In this document: positions 13,857-21,627 of the stretch, in pieces
Layout: the number at the start of each line of letters is the position of its first letter
How positions within the stretch are numbered: position 1 is the first letter of the stretch
From: Thermoanaerobacterales bacterium
GTDB taxonomy: Bacteria; Actinomycetota; Acidimicrobiia; Acidimicrobiales; JACDCH01
Assembly (NCBI GenBank): GCA_017577565.1
Contig: PKRH01000028.1
Coordinates: forward strand, 1-30,897
Reading direction: 5' to 3'
Length of the DNA: 30,897 nucleotides
Notes under the pieces: generated by a model
Database searches by the model: none
The model's input: only the letters and a program-made list of their open reading frames with translations
Told to the model about the DNA's origin: nothing
Program-made: the position numbers and the translations under genes

Positions 13857-14696
13857 TCAGCCGGTCGGCGCGCCCGGTGCGGCGCGGGGCACGACCAGAA
13901 CGGGCGCCGGGCTGTGCCGCACGATCTGGGCCGCCACGCTGCCGAGCGCGGCCCGGGCCAGCCCGCTCCGCGAGCGGGTCGAGACGACGAGGAGCGTGGC
14001 CGGCTGCTGGCGCAGGTGGTGGTAGAGCCCGCTCCACACGCTGATGGGGTCCTCGACGACACGGGTCGCCACCTCGCCCTCGACGCCGGCGGCGGCCACG
14101 ACCTCGTCGAGGAAGAGCTGGGGGTCGCCGTCGGGCCCGAAGGCCCGCCGCGCCGGGCCGCCCGTGACCGGGGCGGGCACGTTCTCGGCCACGGTGACGA
14201 CGACGGCGGGCTCGCCGAGGCGGTGGGCCCACTCGAGCGTCACCGGCACGACCGCGCCCGACGTGTCCGACGGGTCGACGCAGCCCAGCACCCCCCGGCC
14301 GCCGCCCACCGGGCGCACGTAGGGGCAGGTGACGATCAGCGGCGCCCGGCTCCGGGTGATGACGCCGTGGGCCACCGACCCCACCAGCGCGGCCGACCGG
14401 GACCGGCCGTGGGTCGCCATGCACGCCACCCGGTCGCCCGTGCGGAGCGCTTCGTCGATGGCCGCCGCCGGGTCGCCGGCCACGACGACCTCGCGGGTGA
14501 CCTCGACGCCGGGCGCCGTGAGGTCGGCCAGCGCGCGCTCGCGCGGCTCACGGGCCTCGTCCCGGTCGACCACGCTCAGGAGGTCGACCCGGGCGCCGAA
14601 CCGCCGGGCCAGGTCGGCGGCCACGGGGACGGCGGCCGCCGAGAAGTCCGAACCGTCGACGGGCACCAGCAGCGCCCGCACCTCAGCGCTCGACAT
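13857..14696 (-). CDS. Tandem-domain universal stress protein
   Basis: This 279-aa cytosolic protein has two UspA folds (about 5-132 and 145-270). Each begins with a hydrophobic strand and a conserved Asp (LLVPVDGSD; GVLGCVDPSD). The first domain carries ATHGRSRSAALVGSVAHGVI and the second STRSRSGLARAALGSVAAQIV, which are the nucleotide-loop regions, so ATP binding is likely. Two-domain USPs are common in actinobacteria and in mycobacteria are often DosR-controlled; I see no DosR-type box directly in front of this gene. The start at 14696 is the family start; the extra 11 residues to 14729 are not conserved. Confidence 0.88.
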   Translation of the reverse strand: MSSAEVRALLVPVDGSDFSAAAVPVAADLARRFGARVDLLSVVDRDEAREPRERALADLTAPGVEVTREVVVAGDPAAAIDEALRTGDRVACMATHGRSRSAALVGSVAHGVITRSRAPLIVTCPYVRPVGGGRGVLGCVDPSDTSGAVVPVTLEWAHRLGEPAVVVTVAENVPAPVTGGPARRAFGPDGDPQLFLDEVVAAAGVEGEVATRVVEDPISVWSGLYHHLRQQPATLLVVSTRSRSGLARAALGSVAAQIVRHSPAPVLVVPRAAPGAPTG

Positions 14697-14745
14697 GCGC
14701 CGGGCGTACCCCGGCGGCGGCGCGGCCATGCCCGGGGGCGCCGAC

Positions 14746-14751
14746 TAGAAA
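14746..14751 (+). promoter_or_regulatory. Possible leaderless -10 box of the alpha/beta hydrolase gene
   Basis: TAGAAA lies 6 nt before the ATG at 14758 in an otherwise GC-rich leader, with no ribosome site. Confidence 0.35.
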
Positions 14752-14757
14752 GCGACC

Positions 14758-15438
14758 ATGCGCGACGAACCGGTCCTGCTGCTGCACGGCTTCGCCACCT
14801 CGGCGGCCCGGACGTGGGGGGACAACGGCTGGATCGACCTGCTGCGGGACGCCGGGCGCGAGGTCATCGCCCCCGACCTGCTCGGCCACGGCGAGGCCGC
14901 CAAGCCCCACGACCCCGCGGCCTACGACGGGCTCGAGGCCGAGGTCGCCGCCCTGCTGCCCGACCGGCCGGTCGACGCCGTCGGGTTCTCGATGGGCGCC
15001 CGGGTGATCCTCACGCTGGCCGCCGAGGATCCCGGCCGCTTCGCCCGGATCGTCGTCGCCGGGGTCGGTGCCAACCTCTTCCGCGAGGAGGACGCCTCGG
15101 AGCTGATCGCCGCCGCGGTCGAGGGCCGCAGCACGTCCGAGTCGCCGGTCGTCCAGTACTTCGCCGGCCTGGCCGCCCAGCCCGGGGTCGACCGGGCGGC
15201 GCTCGCGGCCTTCATCCGCAGCCGGCGCCCCCGCCTCGACGCCGGCGTGCTGGCCAAGGTGACCTGCCCGGTCCTCGTCGTGCTCGGCGACCGGGACTTC
15301 GCGGGGCCGGCCGACCCGCTGGTCGACGCGCTCCCGAACGCCACGTTCCAGCCGCTCCGGGGCGTCGACCACTTCGCCACCCCGAAGGACTTCGGCTTCA
15401 TCGACGCCGCGCTGGCCTTCCTCGACGCCCAGCCCTGA
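14758..15438 (+). CDS. Alpha/beta hydrolase
   Basis: This 226-aa protein has the alpha/beta-hydrolase fold. The oxyanion strand LLLHGF is at residues 7-12, DLLGHGEA at about 40-47, the nucleophile Ser in GFSMGA (about 79-84), the acid Asp in LGDRDF, and His in GVDHFATP near the end. It is a cytosolic esterase or lipase-like enzyme with unknown substrate. It is somewhat short for the family because the cap domain is small. It is divergent from the USP gene. Confidence 0.88.
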   Translation: MRDEPVLLLHGFATSAARTWGDNGWIDLLRDAGREVIAPDLLGHGEAAKPHDPAAYDGLEAEVAALLPDRPVDAVGFSMGARVILTLAAEDPGRFARIVVAGVGANLFREEDASELIAAAVEGRSTSESPVVQYFAGLAAQPGVDRAALAAFIRSRRPRLDAGVLAKVTCPVLVVLGDRDFAGPADPLVDALPNATFQPLRGVDHFATPKDFGFIDAALAFLDAQP

Positions 15439-15450
15439 CACCGGCGGCCC

Positions 15451-15468
15451 GCGCCGGCGGTCCGGCGC
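15451..15468. terminator. Hairpin between alpha/beta hydrolase and DUF151 genes
   Basis: GCGCCGG-CGGT-CCGGCGC forms a perfect 7-bp stem with a 4-nt loop between convergent stops. Confidence 0.5.
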
Positions 15469-15473
15469 CGGCG

Positions 15474-16037
15474 TCAGCGGTCCGGCTCGTCGGGGCCCGC
15501 GTCGGGCTCGCCGCCCTCGCCGACGGTGCCGAAGTCGCTCGGGTCGATGGACTCGAGGAACGACCGGAAGCGCTCGAGCTCCTCGGGGTCGACCTCGCCG
15601 GCGGAGAGCTCGACGTCGTCGTCCTCGTCCTCCACGAGCAGCACGGCGCCCGCCTCGTCGAGCACCTCCTCGCTGGCGAAGAGGGGGGCGTCGACCCGCA
15701 GCGCCAGCGCGATGGCGTCGGAGGGCCGGCTGTCGATCAGCGCCCCGCCGCTCGGCCCCCGCACGACGAGCTCGGCGAGGAACGTGCCGTCGCGGATGGC
15801 GGTCACCTCGACCCGTTCGACCGTGACGTCCAGCGTGTCGATGATGGCGGCGAGCAGGTCGTGGGTGAGCGGGCGGGGCGGCTCCTCGCCGCTGAGCGCC
15901 ATGGCGATGGCCAGCGCCTCCCGCCCGCCGATGGAGATCGGCAGCACGCGGTGGGGCTCGTCGACCTCCCGCAGCAGGACGATGGGCTCGCCGCTGCCGA
16001 CCTCGACGTTCAGGCCCAGCACATCGACCGGCTTCAC
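15474..16037 (-). CDS. Bifunctional nuclease family protein (DUF151)
   Basis: This 187-aa protein has the DUF151/BFN domain in residues 5-140: LREVDEPHRVLPISIGGREALAIA, with PLTHDLL and the signature SRPSDAIALALRVDAPLFAS (in parts). Family members show RNase and DNase activity in plants and are widespread and uncharacterised in actinobacteria. The C-terminus (about 145-187) is strongly acidic. The GTG start has AGGGTG upstream. It is divergent from the HesB-like gene. Confidence 0.85.
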   Translation of the reverse strand: MKPVDVLGLNVEVGSGEPIVLLREVDEPHRVLPISIGGREALAIAMALSGEEPPRPLTHDLLAAIIDTLDVTVERVEVTAIRDGTFLAELVVRGPSGGALIDSRPSDAIALALRVDAPLFASEEVLDEAGAVLLVEDEDDDVELSAGEVDPEELERFRSFLESIDPSDFGTVGEGGEPDAGPDEPDR

Positions 16038-16152
16038 CCGGTCACCCTACAGAGCGGCGGCGCCGTGGCGTCGCTCCTGGTCGCAGTGTTTAGCCCTCGG
16101 CGGAACGGGTAGGCCCGGGAACCAGTCATCCCCTTCCAGCCGAGGAACAGCC

Positions 16153-16434
16153 ATGCTCCAGCTCTCCGAGACCGCCACCGCCGCGATCGCCAACCTGGTC
16201 CACCACCCCGACCGGCCCGAGGTCTCGGGCCTGCGCATCGCTGCCGACGAGAGCGGCAGCGGCCAGCTCACCGTGACACCCGCGCTCATGCCGGAGGAAG
16301 GCGACCAGGTGGTCGAGAACGGGGGTGCCCGGGTGTACCTGGAGCCGGTCGCCGCGGCCGCGCTCGACGACAAGATCCTCGAGGCGGCGGTCGACGCCGA
16401 CGGCCGCATCGAGTTCATGGTCGCCGACCAGTAG
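16153..16434 (+). CDS. Cysteine-free HesB/IscA-like protein
   Basis: This 93-aa protein has the HesB/IscA beta-sandwich pattern: MLQLSETATAAI at the start, GLRIAADESGSG, then GGARVYLEPVAAAALDDKILEAAVD. IscA-type scaffolds use three conserved cysteines to hold iron or Fe-S clusters, and none is present here; the sequence contains no cysteine at all. It belongs to an actinobacterial branch often labelled HesB or adhesin that probably does not bind clusters. The ATG has GAGGAA 5 nt upstream. The function is unknown. A hairpin 16 bp after the stop ends the transcript. Confidence 0.82.
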   Translation: MLQLSETATAAIANLVHHPDRPEVSGLRIAADESGSGQLTVTPALMPEEGDQVVENGGARVYLEPVAAAALDDKILEAAVDADGRIEFMVADQ

Positions 16435-16450
16435 GCGAACCCCGCCGGGC

Positions 16451-16470
16451 GGCCACGCTCCGGCGTGGCC
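16451..16470 (+). terminator. Terminator hairpin after HesB-like gene
   Basis: GGCCACGC-TCCG-GCGTGGCC is a perfect 8-bp stem with a C(UCCG)G tetraloop of the very stable UNCG type. It has no T tract. Confidence 0.55.
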
Positions 16471-16474
16471 CCGG

Positions 16475-16503
16475 TTGACGACGGCCGGCGCGCGGGGGAC
16501 GCT
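16475..16503 (+). promoter_or_regulatory. Promoter of the HAD hydrolase gene
   Basis: TTGACG (16475-16480) and GACGCT (16498-16503) are 17 bp apart. The predicted start of transcription falls on or next to the ATG at 16510, which has no ribosome site, so a leaderless transcript is likely. Confidence 0.4.
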
Positions 16504-16509
16504 GCGCGG

Positions 16510-17310
16510 ATGGCCGGGTTCCAGGGAGCCATCTTCGACGTCGACGGCGTGCTCGTGGACTCGCCCCACGAGGCGGCGTGGCGCGAGTCGTTGCGCGAGC
16601 TCATGGAGGGCGAGTGGTCGGACGTCCGGGGGCGCACGACCTGGACCCCCGACGCCTTCACGTCGCACGTCTACCAGACCGAGGTCTCCGGCAAGCCCCG
16701 GCTGGCCGGGGCCCGGGCCGCGCTCGAGCACTTCCACGTGCCCGACGTCGACGCCCGGGTCGAGGCCTACGCCGAGCGCAAGCAGGCGATGGTCGTGCGC
16801 CTCATCGAGGCCGGCCGGTTCACCGCCTACGACGACGCCCTGCGGCTGGTCATCGACGTGAAGGAGTCCGGCCTGCTGCTGGCGGCCGCCTCGTCGTCGA
16901 AGAACGCCCACCTGCTCCTGCGCCGGATCCGGCTCGACCGCTTCGCGGCCGAGCACGGCATCGACGCGCCGAGCGTCACCCCCGGCGCGACGCTGCTCGA
17001 CGTCTTCGACGTCGACGTCTCCGGGCGCGACTTCCCCCACGGCAAGCCCCACCCCGACATGTTCCTGGCCGCCGCGGCCGAGCTCGGCGTCGAGCCGGCG
17101 GCCGCGCTGGTCGTCGAGGACGCCCCCGCGGGCGTGCAGGCGGCCAAGGCCGGTGGCATGGCGGCGATCGGCATCGCCCGGGCCGACGACGCCGACCTGC
17201 TGGCCAGGGCCGGCGCCGACGTCGTCGTCACCAGCCTCGACCAGGTCGACCGGGCCGCGCTCCGGTCGGGCCGGCTGGCGCGGACGGCGCCGGCGGAGGG
17301 CGGCCGGTGA
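16510..17310 (+). CDS. HAD-superfamily hydrolase, beta-phosphoglucomutase-like
   Basis: This 266-aa cytosolic enzyme has the HAD fold. Motif I is DVDGVLVDS (Asp10 nucleophile, Asp12 acid/base), motif II lies in AAASSSKNA, motif III has the Lys in HGKPHPDMF, and motif IV is VVEDAPAGVQAAKAGGM. The cap has the helical form of beta-phosphoglucomutases and sugar-phosphate phosphatases. VDSPHEAAWRESL and ERKQAMV are typical of the actinobacterial subgroup. The substrate is probably a sugar phosphate, but no trehalose- or maltose-phosphorylase gene lies nearby to confirm a mutase role. Confidence 0.87.
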   Translation: MAGFQGAIFDVDGVLVDSPHEAAWRESLRELMEGEWSDVRGRTTWTPDAFTSHVYQTEVSGKPRLAGARAALEHFHVPDVDARVEAYAERKQAMVVRLIEAGRFTAYDDALRLVIDVKESGLLLAAASSSKNAHLLLRRIRLDRFAAEHGIDAPSVTPGATLLDVFDVDVSGRDFPHGKPHPDMFLAAAAELGVEPAAALVVEDAPAGVQAAKAGGMAAIGIARADDADLLARAGADVVVTSLDQVDRAALRSGRLARTAPAEGGR

Positions 17311-17317
17311 TCGGCCC

Positions 17318-17342
17318 GTCCGCCGGCTGACCGCCGGCGGAC
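17318..17342. terminator. Hairpin between HAD and SnoaL-like genes
   Basis: GTCCGCCGGC-TGACC-GCCGGCGGAC is a perfect 10-bp stem between convergent stops. Confidence 0.55.
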
Positions 17343-17371
17343 GACGGCCGGCCCGGGGCGCGGGCGGGCGG

Positions 17372-17833
17372 TCAGTCGGCGATCGACGTCTCGTCGGTCG
17401 GGGACGGCGATCTCGGCGGCACCGGGTTGGAGGACCAGAGCATGGTCTCGACGAGCTGCCGGCTCCTCCAGCCCTCCGGCGTGCGCACGACCTCGTGCTC
17501 GTAGGTGCCGCCGCAGTGGCTGACGCCGGGCATGCCCGGCAGCTGCAGCGGGTTGTGGAACAGCGCCCGCACCGTCGCCCGGTCGCCGTCGAGGTCGATC
17601 TCGACGTTGGTGATGAGGTGCTGGGTCATCGGCACCGGTTCGAGCACCCGCGCCAGCCAGGGCACGACCTCGTCCCGGGGCCCCGCCGGGCAGCCGGAGC
17701 TCGTGTAGTCGAGGTGGGCGTCGGGCGTGAACACCGAGGCCAGCAGGTCCCAGTCCTTGGTGTCGAGCGCCCGTGCGTAGCGGTGGAGCAGGTCGGTGAT
17801 CTCCAGCCTGTCCTGCAGCTCCTGCGGGTCCAT
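17372..17833 (-). CDS. SnoaL-like/NTF2-fold protein
   Basis: This 153-aa protein has the NTF2-like alpha+beta barrel (SnoaL_4 type). Typical parts are EITDLLHRYARALDTKDWDLL near the N-terminus, VFTPDAHLDY, a middle with QHLITNVEIDLDGD, and the end GGTYEHEVVRTPEGWR. Members act as small ring isomerases, dehydratases or non-catalytic ligand binders; the substrate is unknown. The ATG at 17833 has GGGAGGA 5 nt upstream; the 13 residues before it in the longer frame are not conserved. Two DosR-like boxes lie between it and the divergent gene at 18027. Confidence 0.82.
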   Translation of the reverse strand: MDPQELQDRLEITDLLHRYARALDTKDWDLLASVFTPDAHLDYTSSGCPAGPRDEVVPWLARVLEPVPMTQHLITNVEIDLDGDRATVRALFHNPLQLPGMPGVSHCGGTYEHEVVRTPEGWRSRQLVETMLWSSNPVPPRSPSPTDETSIAD

Positions 17834-17893
17834 CGCGGTCCTCCCCCCTCGGCGGCCGGACCATCGTCGCACGCCGCCGCGCCGGGACCCGGT

Positions 17894-17943
17894 GGGACCT
17901 TCGTCCCCACCACGGTCCCCCTCCCCAGGGGACCTACGGCCCT
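17894..17943. promoter_or_regulatory. Two DosR/DevR-like boxes
   Basis: GGGACCTTCGTCCC (17894-17907) and GGGACCTACGGCCCT (17929-17943) both fit the mycobacterial DosR consensus GGGACTTNNGNCCCT except for C at position 6 (and the last base of the first). They are about 35 bp centre to centre. The region also forms GGTCCCC/GGGGACC (17914-17934). The boxes lie between divergent genes starting at 17833 (-) and 18027 (+), so either could be controlled. No DosR gene is in the window. Confidence 0.5.
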
Positions 17944-18026
17944 ACTGACCGTCGCGGGCCCCTCCGTACCGTGAGCTCAGCGATCGGGTCGCCGAATCGC
18001 CAGATGCGAGCCAGAGAGGTGCGACG

Positions 18027-18689
18027 ATGAGCATCGCGACCGAACCCCGGGCCGAGAAGAACGGTCGGCCCCCTGTCCAGATGCCGGACATCGAGGTGAT
18101 CCGGCTCCCCCGGCGGACGATCGACAAGCTGCTGACCAGCTTCGGCGTCGTCGCCATGGTGGTCTTCGCCGTGGCCGGCGGCCTGCTCACCTGGGGCGCC
18201 GACTTCGCCAACGACTACGTCCACGACGAGCTGTCGACGCAGCGGATCTTCTTCCCCGACGAGGAGAGCCTCCGCGAGGAGGGCCGCGACGACCTGGTCA
18301 AGTACGCGGGCGAGCAGGTCGACACCGGCGAGGAGGCCGAGGCCTACGCCAGCTACATCAACGGCCACCTGGAGGAGATCGCCGACGGCAAGCGGTACGC
18401 CGAGATCGACGACCGGGGCGCCCAGGCCGCCGTCGAGGAGGCCATCGAGGCGGGTGCCCCCGCCGACGAGGTCGCCGAGCTGCAGGCACGGGCCGACGAG
18501 CTGAAGCGCCAGCGGGACACCCTGTTCCGGGGCGAGACGCTGCGGGGCCTGCTGCTGTCGAGCTTCGCCTGGTCGACGGTCGGCCGGATCGCCGGGATCG
18601 CCGCCTGGGTCGCCTTCGCCGGCGCCGCCATCATGGCCGTCCTGGTCGTGCTGGGCGTCATCCACATGAAGCGCACGAAGCACGCCTGA
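18027..18689 (+). CDS. Two-TM membrane protein of unknown function
   Basis: I do not recognise a family for this 220-aa protein. A cytoplasmic N-terminus (1-35) precedes a first transmembrane segment (about 39-60). A long charged, helical stretch (about 65-165) contains EEAEAYASYINGHLEEIADGKRYAEI and a heptad-like coiled coil (EEAIEAGAPADEVAELQARADELKRQR). The second transmembrane segment is at about 185-213, then a short basic end. The predicted loop faces outward and is acidic. DosR-like boxes lie 84-133 bp upstream of the ATG, which has GAGAGGTG nearby. A strong hairpin follows, and the MMPL gene is next on the same strand. Confidence 0.75.
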   Translation: MSIATEPRAEKNGRPPVQMPDIEVIRLPRRTIDKLLTSFGVVAMVVFAVAGGLLTWGADFANDYVHDELSTQRIFFPDEESLREEGRDDLVKYAGEQVDTGEEAEAYASYINGHLEEIADGKRYAEIDDRGAQAAVEEAIEAGAPADEVAELQARADELKRQRDTLFRGETLRGLLLSSFAWSTVGRIAGIAAWVAFAGAAIMAVLVVLGVIHMKRTKHA

Positions 18690-18715
18690 CCAGCCCACCG
18701 GTCACGGGTCTCCGA

Positions 18716-18741
18716 CCTCCACGGGAAACCTCCACGGGAAA
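18716..18741. repeat. Perfect tandem 13-bp direct repeat
   Basis: CCTCCACGGGAAA occurs twice without a gap (18716-18728 and 18729-18741). It lies between the two-TM gene and the terminator hairpin. It may be a slippage product or a pair of binding sites upstream of the MMPL gene. Confidence 0.6.
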
Positions 18742-18744
18742 ATC

Positions 18745-18774
18745 GATCGCCGGGCCCTCCGGGGCCCGGCGATC
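18745..18774 (+). terminator. Strong terminator hairpin upstream of MMPL gene
   Basis: GATCGCCGGGCCC-TCCG-GGGCCCGGCGATC is a perfect 13-bp stem with a C(UCCG)G tetraloop, preceded by AAAAT. It has no T tract and separates the two-TM gene from the MMPL gene. Confidence 0.65.
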
Positions 18775-18862
18775 ATCGCGTCTCGCCATCGATGAGTTCC
18801 CGCAGGGTTGCCGGTCTGAGCCGCCGACGGACCGCCCCCACCCGATCGAATGGAGGCCCCCC

Positions 18863-21208
18863 GTGTTCGCTCGACTCGGCACCTGGTGCCATGACCGCCG
18901 CAGGCTCGTGCTCGGCCTGTGGGTGGCGCTCTTCCTGATCGGCGGCGCCGCGCAGGGCGCGGGCAACGCCTACCGCGACGAGTTCAACATGCCCGACGTC
19001 GAGTCCCGGACGGGCTTCGACGTCCTGGACGAGCACTTCGACGGAGCCGGCGCCGGCATCACCGGCACGATCGTCTTCTCGGCCGAGCAGGGGGTCGACG
19101 ACCCCGAGGTCCGGGAGGCGATGCAGCAGCTGTTCGACGAGGCGGCCGAGCTGCCCGACGTCCAGCGGGTCGTCAGCCCCTACAGCCCCGAGGGCGAGCG
19201 GCAGATCTCCTCCCAGGGCGAGTTCGCCGGGCGGATCGCCTACGCCGAGGTCGAGATGCCCGAGGACGTCGAGTGGGTCCGGGCCGGCGAGATCCGCGAC
19301 GCCATCCTCGAGGCGGCGCCCGACGTCGAGGGCGTGCGCATCGAGATGGGCGGCGCCATCTTCGCCGACTTCGAGGAGCCCTCGTCCGAGATCCTCGGTG
19401 TGGCCTTCGCCATCGTCATCCTCGTGCTGGCCTTCGGGTCGGTGCTGGCCATGGGCCTGCCCATCGGCACGGCGCTGCTGGGCATCGGCATCGGCACGTC
19501 GGTGCTGGTCGCCCTCAGCCACGTGCTCACCGTGCCGGAGATGTCGAGCTTCATCGGCATCATGATCGGCCTCGGCGTCGGCATCGACTACGCGCTGCTG
19601 ATCGTCACCCGCTACCGCGAGCAGCGGCACGCCGGGCACACGGCGCGGGAGGCGACCGCCATCGCGCTCGACACCGCGGGCCGCTCGGTCCTGTTCGCCG
19701 GCACCACCGTCGTCATCTCGCTGCTCGGCATGCTGCTGATCGGCGTGACGTTCGTGTCCGGCCTGGCGCTCGGCGCCGCCCTGGTCGTGGCCATCACGGT
19801 CGCCGCCTCGCTCACCCTGCTGCCCGCGCTCATCGGGTTCGCGGGCGACAACATCGAGCGCACCCGGTGGCGGGGCCTCGTGGCCGCCGGCTGCGCGGCG
19901 ATCGGCCTGGCCGGCGTCGGCCTGAAGGTCGGCGTGCTGGCCGCCGCCGGCTTCGTGCTGGCCGCGCTGGTGCTGCTCGCCGGGTCGTTCCTCCGCCCCT
20001 TCACGGGCGACGTGCCCCGCCGGCCGCCCAAGCCCCGGCGCGAGACGGCCGCCTACCGGTGGAGCCGGCTCATCCAGCGCCGCCCGTGGGCGTCGGCGCT
20101 GGTCGGCACCGCCGCCCTCGTCCTGCTGGCGCTGCCGGTGTTCAGCCTGCGGCTCGGCACCTCGGACGAGTCGAACTACCCGGACGACACCTCGACCAAG
20201 CAGGCCTACGACATGCTGGTCGCCGGCTTCGGCGTCGGCTTCAACGGCCCGCTCACGCTGGCGGCCGAGCTGCCGGAGGGCACCGACGTCGACGACCTCG
20301 ACGCCGTGACGGCCGCGGTCGCCGACGACCCGGGGGTGGCGTTCGCCTCGCCGCCGGTGCTCAACGACGAGGCCGACCCCACGGCGGTGCTGTGGCAGGT
20401 CGTCCCCACGACCGGCCCCCAGGACGCGGCCACCACCGAGCTGGTCGAGCGGCTGCGCGACGACGTGCTGCCACCGGTCGAGGGCGACGCCGGCATCGAC
20501 GTGTCGGTCACCGGCATGGTGGCGGCGAACGTCGACTTCTCCGACTACCTCGAGTCGCGGATGGTCTGGTTCTTCACCGCCGTGCTCGCGCTGTCGTTCG
20601 TGCTGCTGATGGTGGTGTTCCGGTCGCTGCTGGTGCCGCTCAAGGCGGTGGTCATGAACCTGCTGTCGATCGGCGCCGCCTACGGCATCGCCGTCGCCCT
20701 CTTCCAGTGGGGCTGGCTCAGCGACATCACCAACGTCCAGCCGGCGCCGATCGAGCCCTGGGCGCCGATGATGCTCTTCGCCATCGTGTTCGGCCTGTCG
20801 ATGGACTACGAGGTGTTCCTGCTGTCCCGGGTCCGCGAGGAGTGGACCCGCACCGGCGACAGCCGCACCTCGGTGGCCGACGGCCTGGCGGCCACGGCCA
20901 AGGTCATCACGGCCGCGGCGGCGATCATGGTGTTCGTGTTCGGCAGCTTCATCCTCGAGAACGACCGGGTGATGAAGCTGATGGGCACGGGCCTGGCGGC
21001 GGCGATCCTGCTGGACGCCACCATCGTCCGGATGCTGCTCGTGCCCGCCACCATGGAGCTGCTCGGCGACCGCAACTGGTGGCTGCCGCGGTGGCTCGAC
21101 CGCATCCTCCCCGACCTCGACGTCGAGGGCCAGGCCGAGCCGGTCGTCGACCTCGTCGAGGTCGACGAGGCGGCCGAGCGGGAGGCGGTCGGCGCCAGCG
21201 GCGCCTGA
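18863..21208 (+). CDS. MMPL-family RND transporter
   Basis: This 781-aa inner-membrane protein belongs to the MMPL/RND superfamily, with about twelve transmembrane segments in two repeats. TM1 is at 14-33, a first extracytoplasmic domain follows to about 170, and TM2-6 run to about 340 with the proton-relay motif GIDYALLIVTRYREQ near 240. After a cytoplasmic section, TM7 is near 410, a second external domain follows, and TM8-12 carry the matching GLSMDYEVFLLSRVREE near 646. Relatives export lipids or lipophilic compounds using the proton gradient; the substrate is unknown, but a wax-ester/DAG acyltransferase gene lies immediately downstream in the opposite direction. The GTG start has GGAGG 7 nt upstream. 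The C-terminus is acidic. Confidence 0.9.
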   Translation: MFARLGTWCHDRRRLVLGLWVALFLIGGAAQGAGNAYRDEFNMPDVESRTGFDVLDEHFDGAGAGITGTIVFSAEQGVDDPEVREAMQQLFDEAAELPDVQRVVSPYSPEGERQISSQGEFAGRIAYAEVEMPEDVEWVRAGEIRDAILEAAPDVEGVRIEMGGAIFADFEEPSSEILGVAFAIVILVLAFGSVLAMGLPIGTALLGIGIGTSVLVALSHVLTVPEMSSFIGIMIGLGVGIDYALLIVTRYREQRHAGHTAREATAIALDTAGRSVLFAGTTVVISLLGMLLIGVTFVSGLALGAALVVAITVAASLTLLPALIGFAGDNIERTRWRGLVAAGCAAIGLAGVGLKVGVLAAAGFVLAALVLLAGSFLRPFTGDVPRRPPKPRRETAAYRWSRLIQRRPWASALVGTAALVLLALPVFSLRLGTSDESNYPDDTSTKQAYDMLVAGFGVGFNGPLTLAAELPEGTDVDDLDAVTAAVADDPGVAFASPPVLNDEADPTAVLWQVVPTTGPQDAATTELVERLRDDVLPPVEGDAGIDVSVTGMVAANVDFSDYLESRMVWFFTAVLALSFVLLMVVFRSLLVPLKAVVMNLLSIGAAYGIAVALFQWGWLSDITNVQPAPIEPWAPMMLFAIVFGLSMDYEVFLLSRVREEWTRTGDSRTSVADGLAATAKVITAAAAIMVFVFGSFILENDRVMKLMGTGLAAAILLDATIVRMLLVPATMELLGDRNWWLPRWLDRILPDLDVEGQAEPVVDLVEVDEAAEREAVGASGA

Positions 21209-21224
21209 GCCCACCTCCGCCGCC

Positions 21225-21258
21225 CCGGTGCCCGCGGCTGGAACGCCGTGGGCACCGG
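21225..21258. terminator. Hairpin between MMPL and ArsC-domain genes
   Basis: CCGGTGCCC/GGGCACCGG with an inner CGGC/GCCG and a TGGAAC loop forms a 13-bp stem with one mismatch between convergent stops. Confidence 0.6.
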
Positions 21259-21270
21259 CGCGCCCGGCCG

Positions 21271-21627
21271 TCAGCCCAGCAGGGCCTCGATCCGCTCCAG
21301 CGGCCGGCCGATCGCCGCCCGGCCGTCGACGACCAGCACCGGCCGCTCCATCACCTCGGGGTGCTCGACCAGGAGGTCGACGACGGCCTGCGCGTCGGTC
21401 AGGCCGGCGGGGTCGACGCCGAGCGCCTTGAACTTCGGGTCCTTGGTCCGCACCAGCTCCTGGGGGTCGCCGTCGAGCCCGGCGACGATCGCCTCCAGCT
21501 CGGCGCGCGACGGCGGCGTCTTCAGGTACTCGACGACCTCGACCTCGACGCCCCGCTCGCCGAGGAGGTCCTTGGCGGCCCGGGACTTGCTGCAGCGTGG
21601 GTTGTGGTACAGCTTCGGCGTGCTCAC
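21271..21627 (-). CDS. ArsC-family arsenate reductase-like domain
   Basis: This segment encodes 118 aa of thioredoxin-fold ArsC (glutaredoxin-dependent type). The nucleophile Cys is in YHNPRCSKSR, and the arginines that hold arsenate in E. coli ArsC are matched by VRTKD, MERPVLV and IGRPLE. It could reduce arsenate to arsenite, although no ars operon is nearby and many such homologues have unknown substrates. The frame is continuous with the acyltransferase upstream, with no stop between them, joined by an Ala/Pro-rich linker. A GTG at 21627 with TACGAT 7 nt upstream would allow separate leaderless expression. So it is either a fusion partner or a nested gene. Confidence 0.8.
   Translation of the reverse strand: MSTPKLYHNPRCSKSRAAKDLLGERGVEVEVVEYLKTPPSRAELEAIVAGLDGDPQELVRTKDPKFKALGVDPAGLTDAQAVVDLLVEHPEVMERPVLVVDGRAAIGRPLERIEALLG

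Noticed and set aside
11590..14424. A 944-codon minus-strand frame
   Set aside because: It runs antisense to DUF3068 and out of frame with the EF-hand and USP genes, which have clear homology. No family signature is seen.
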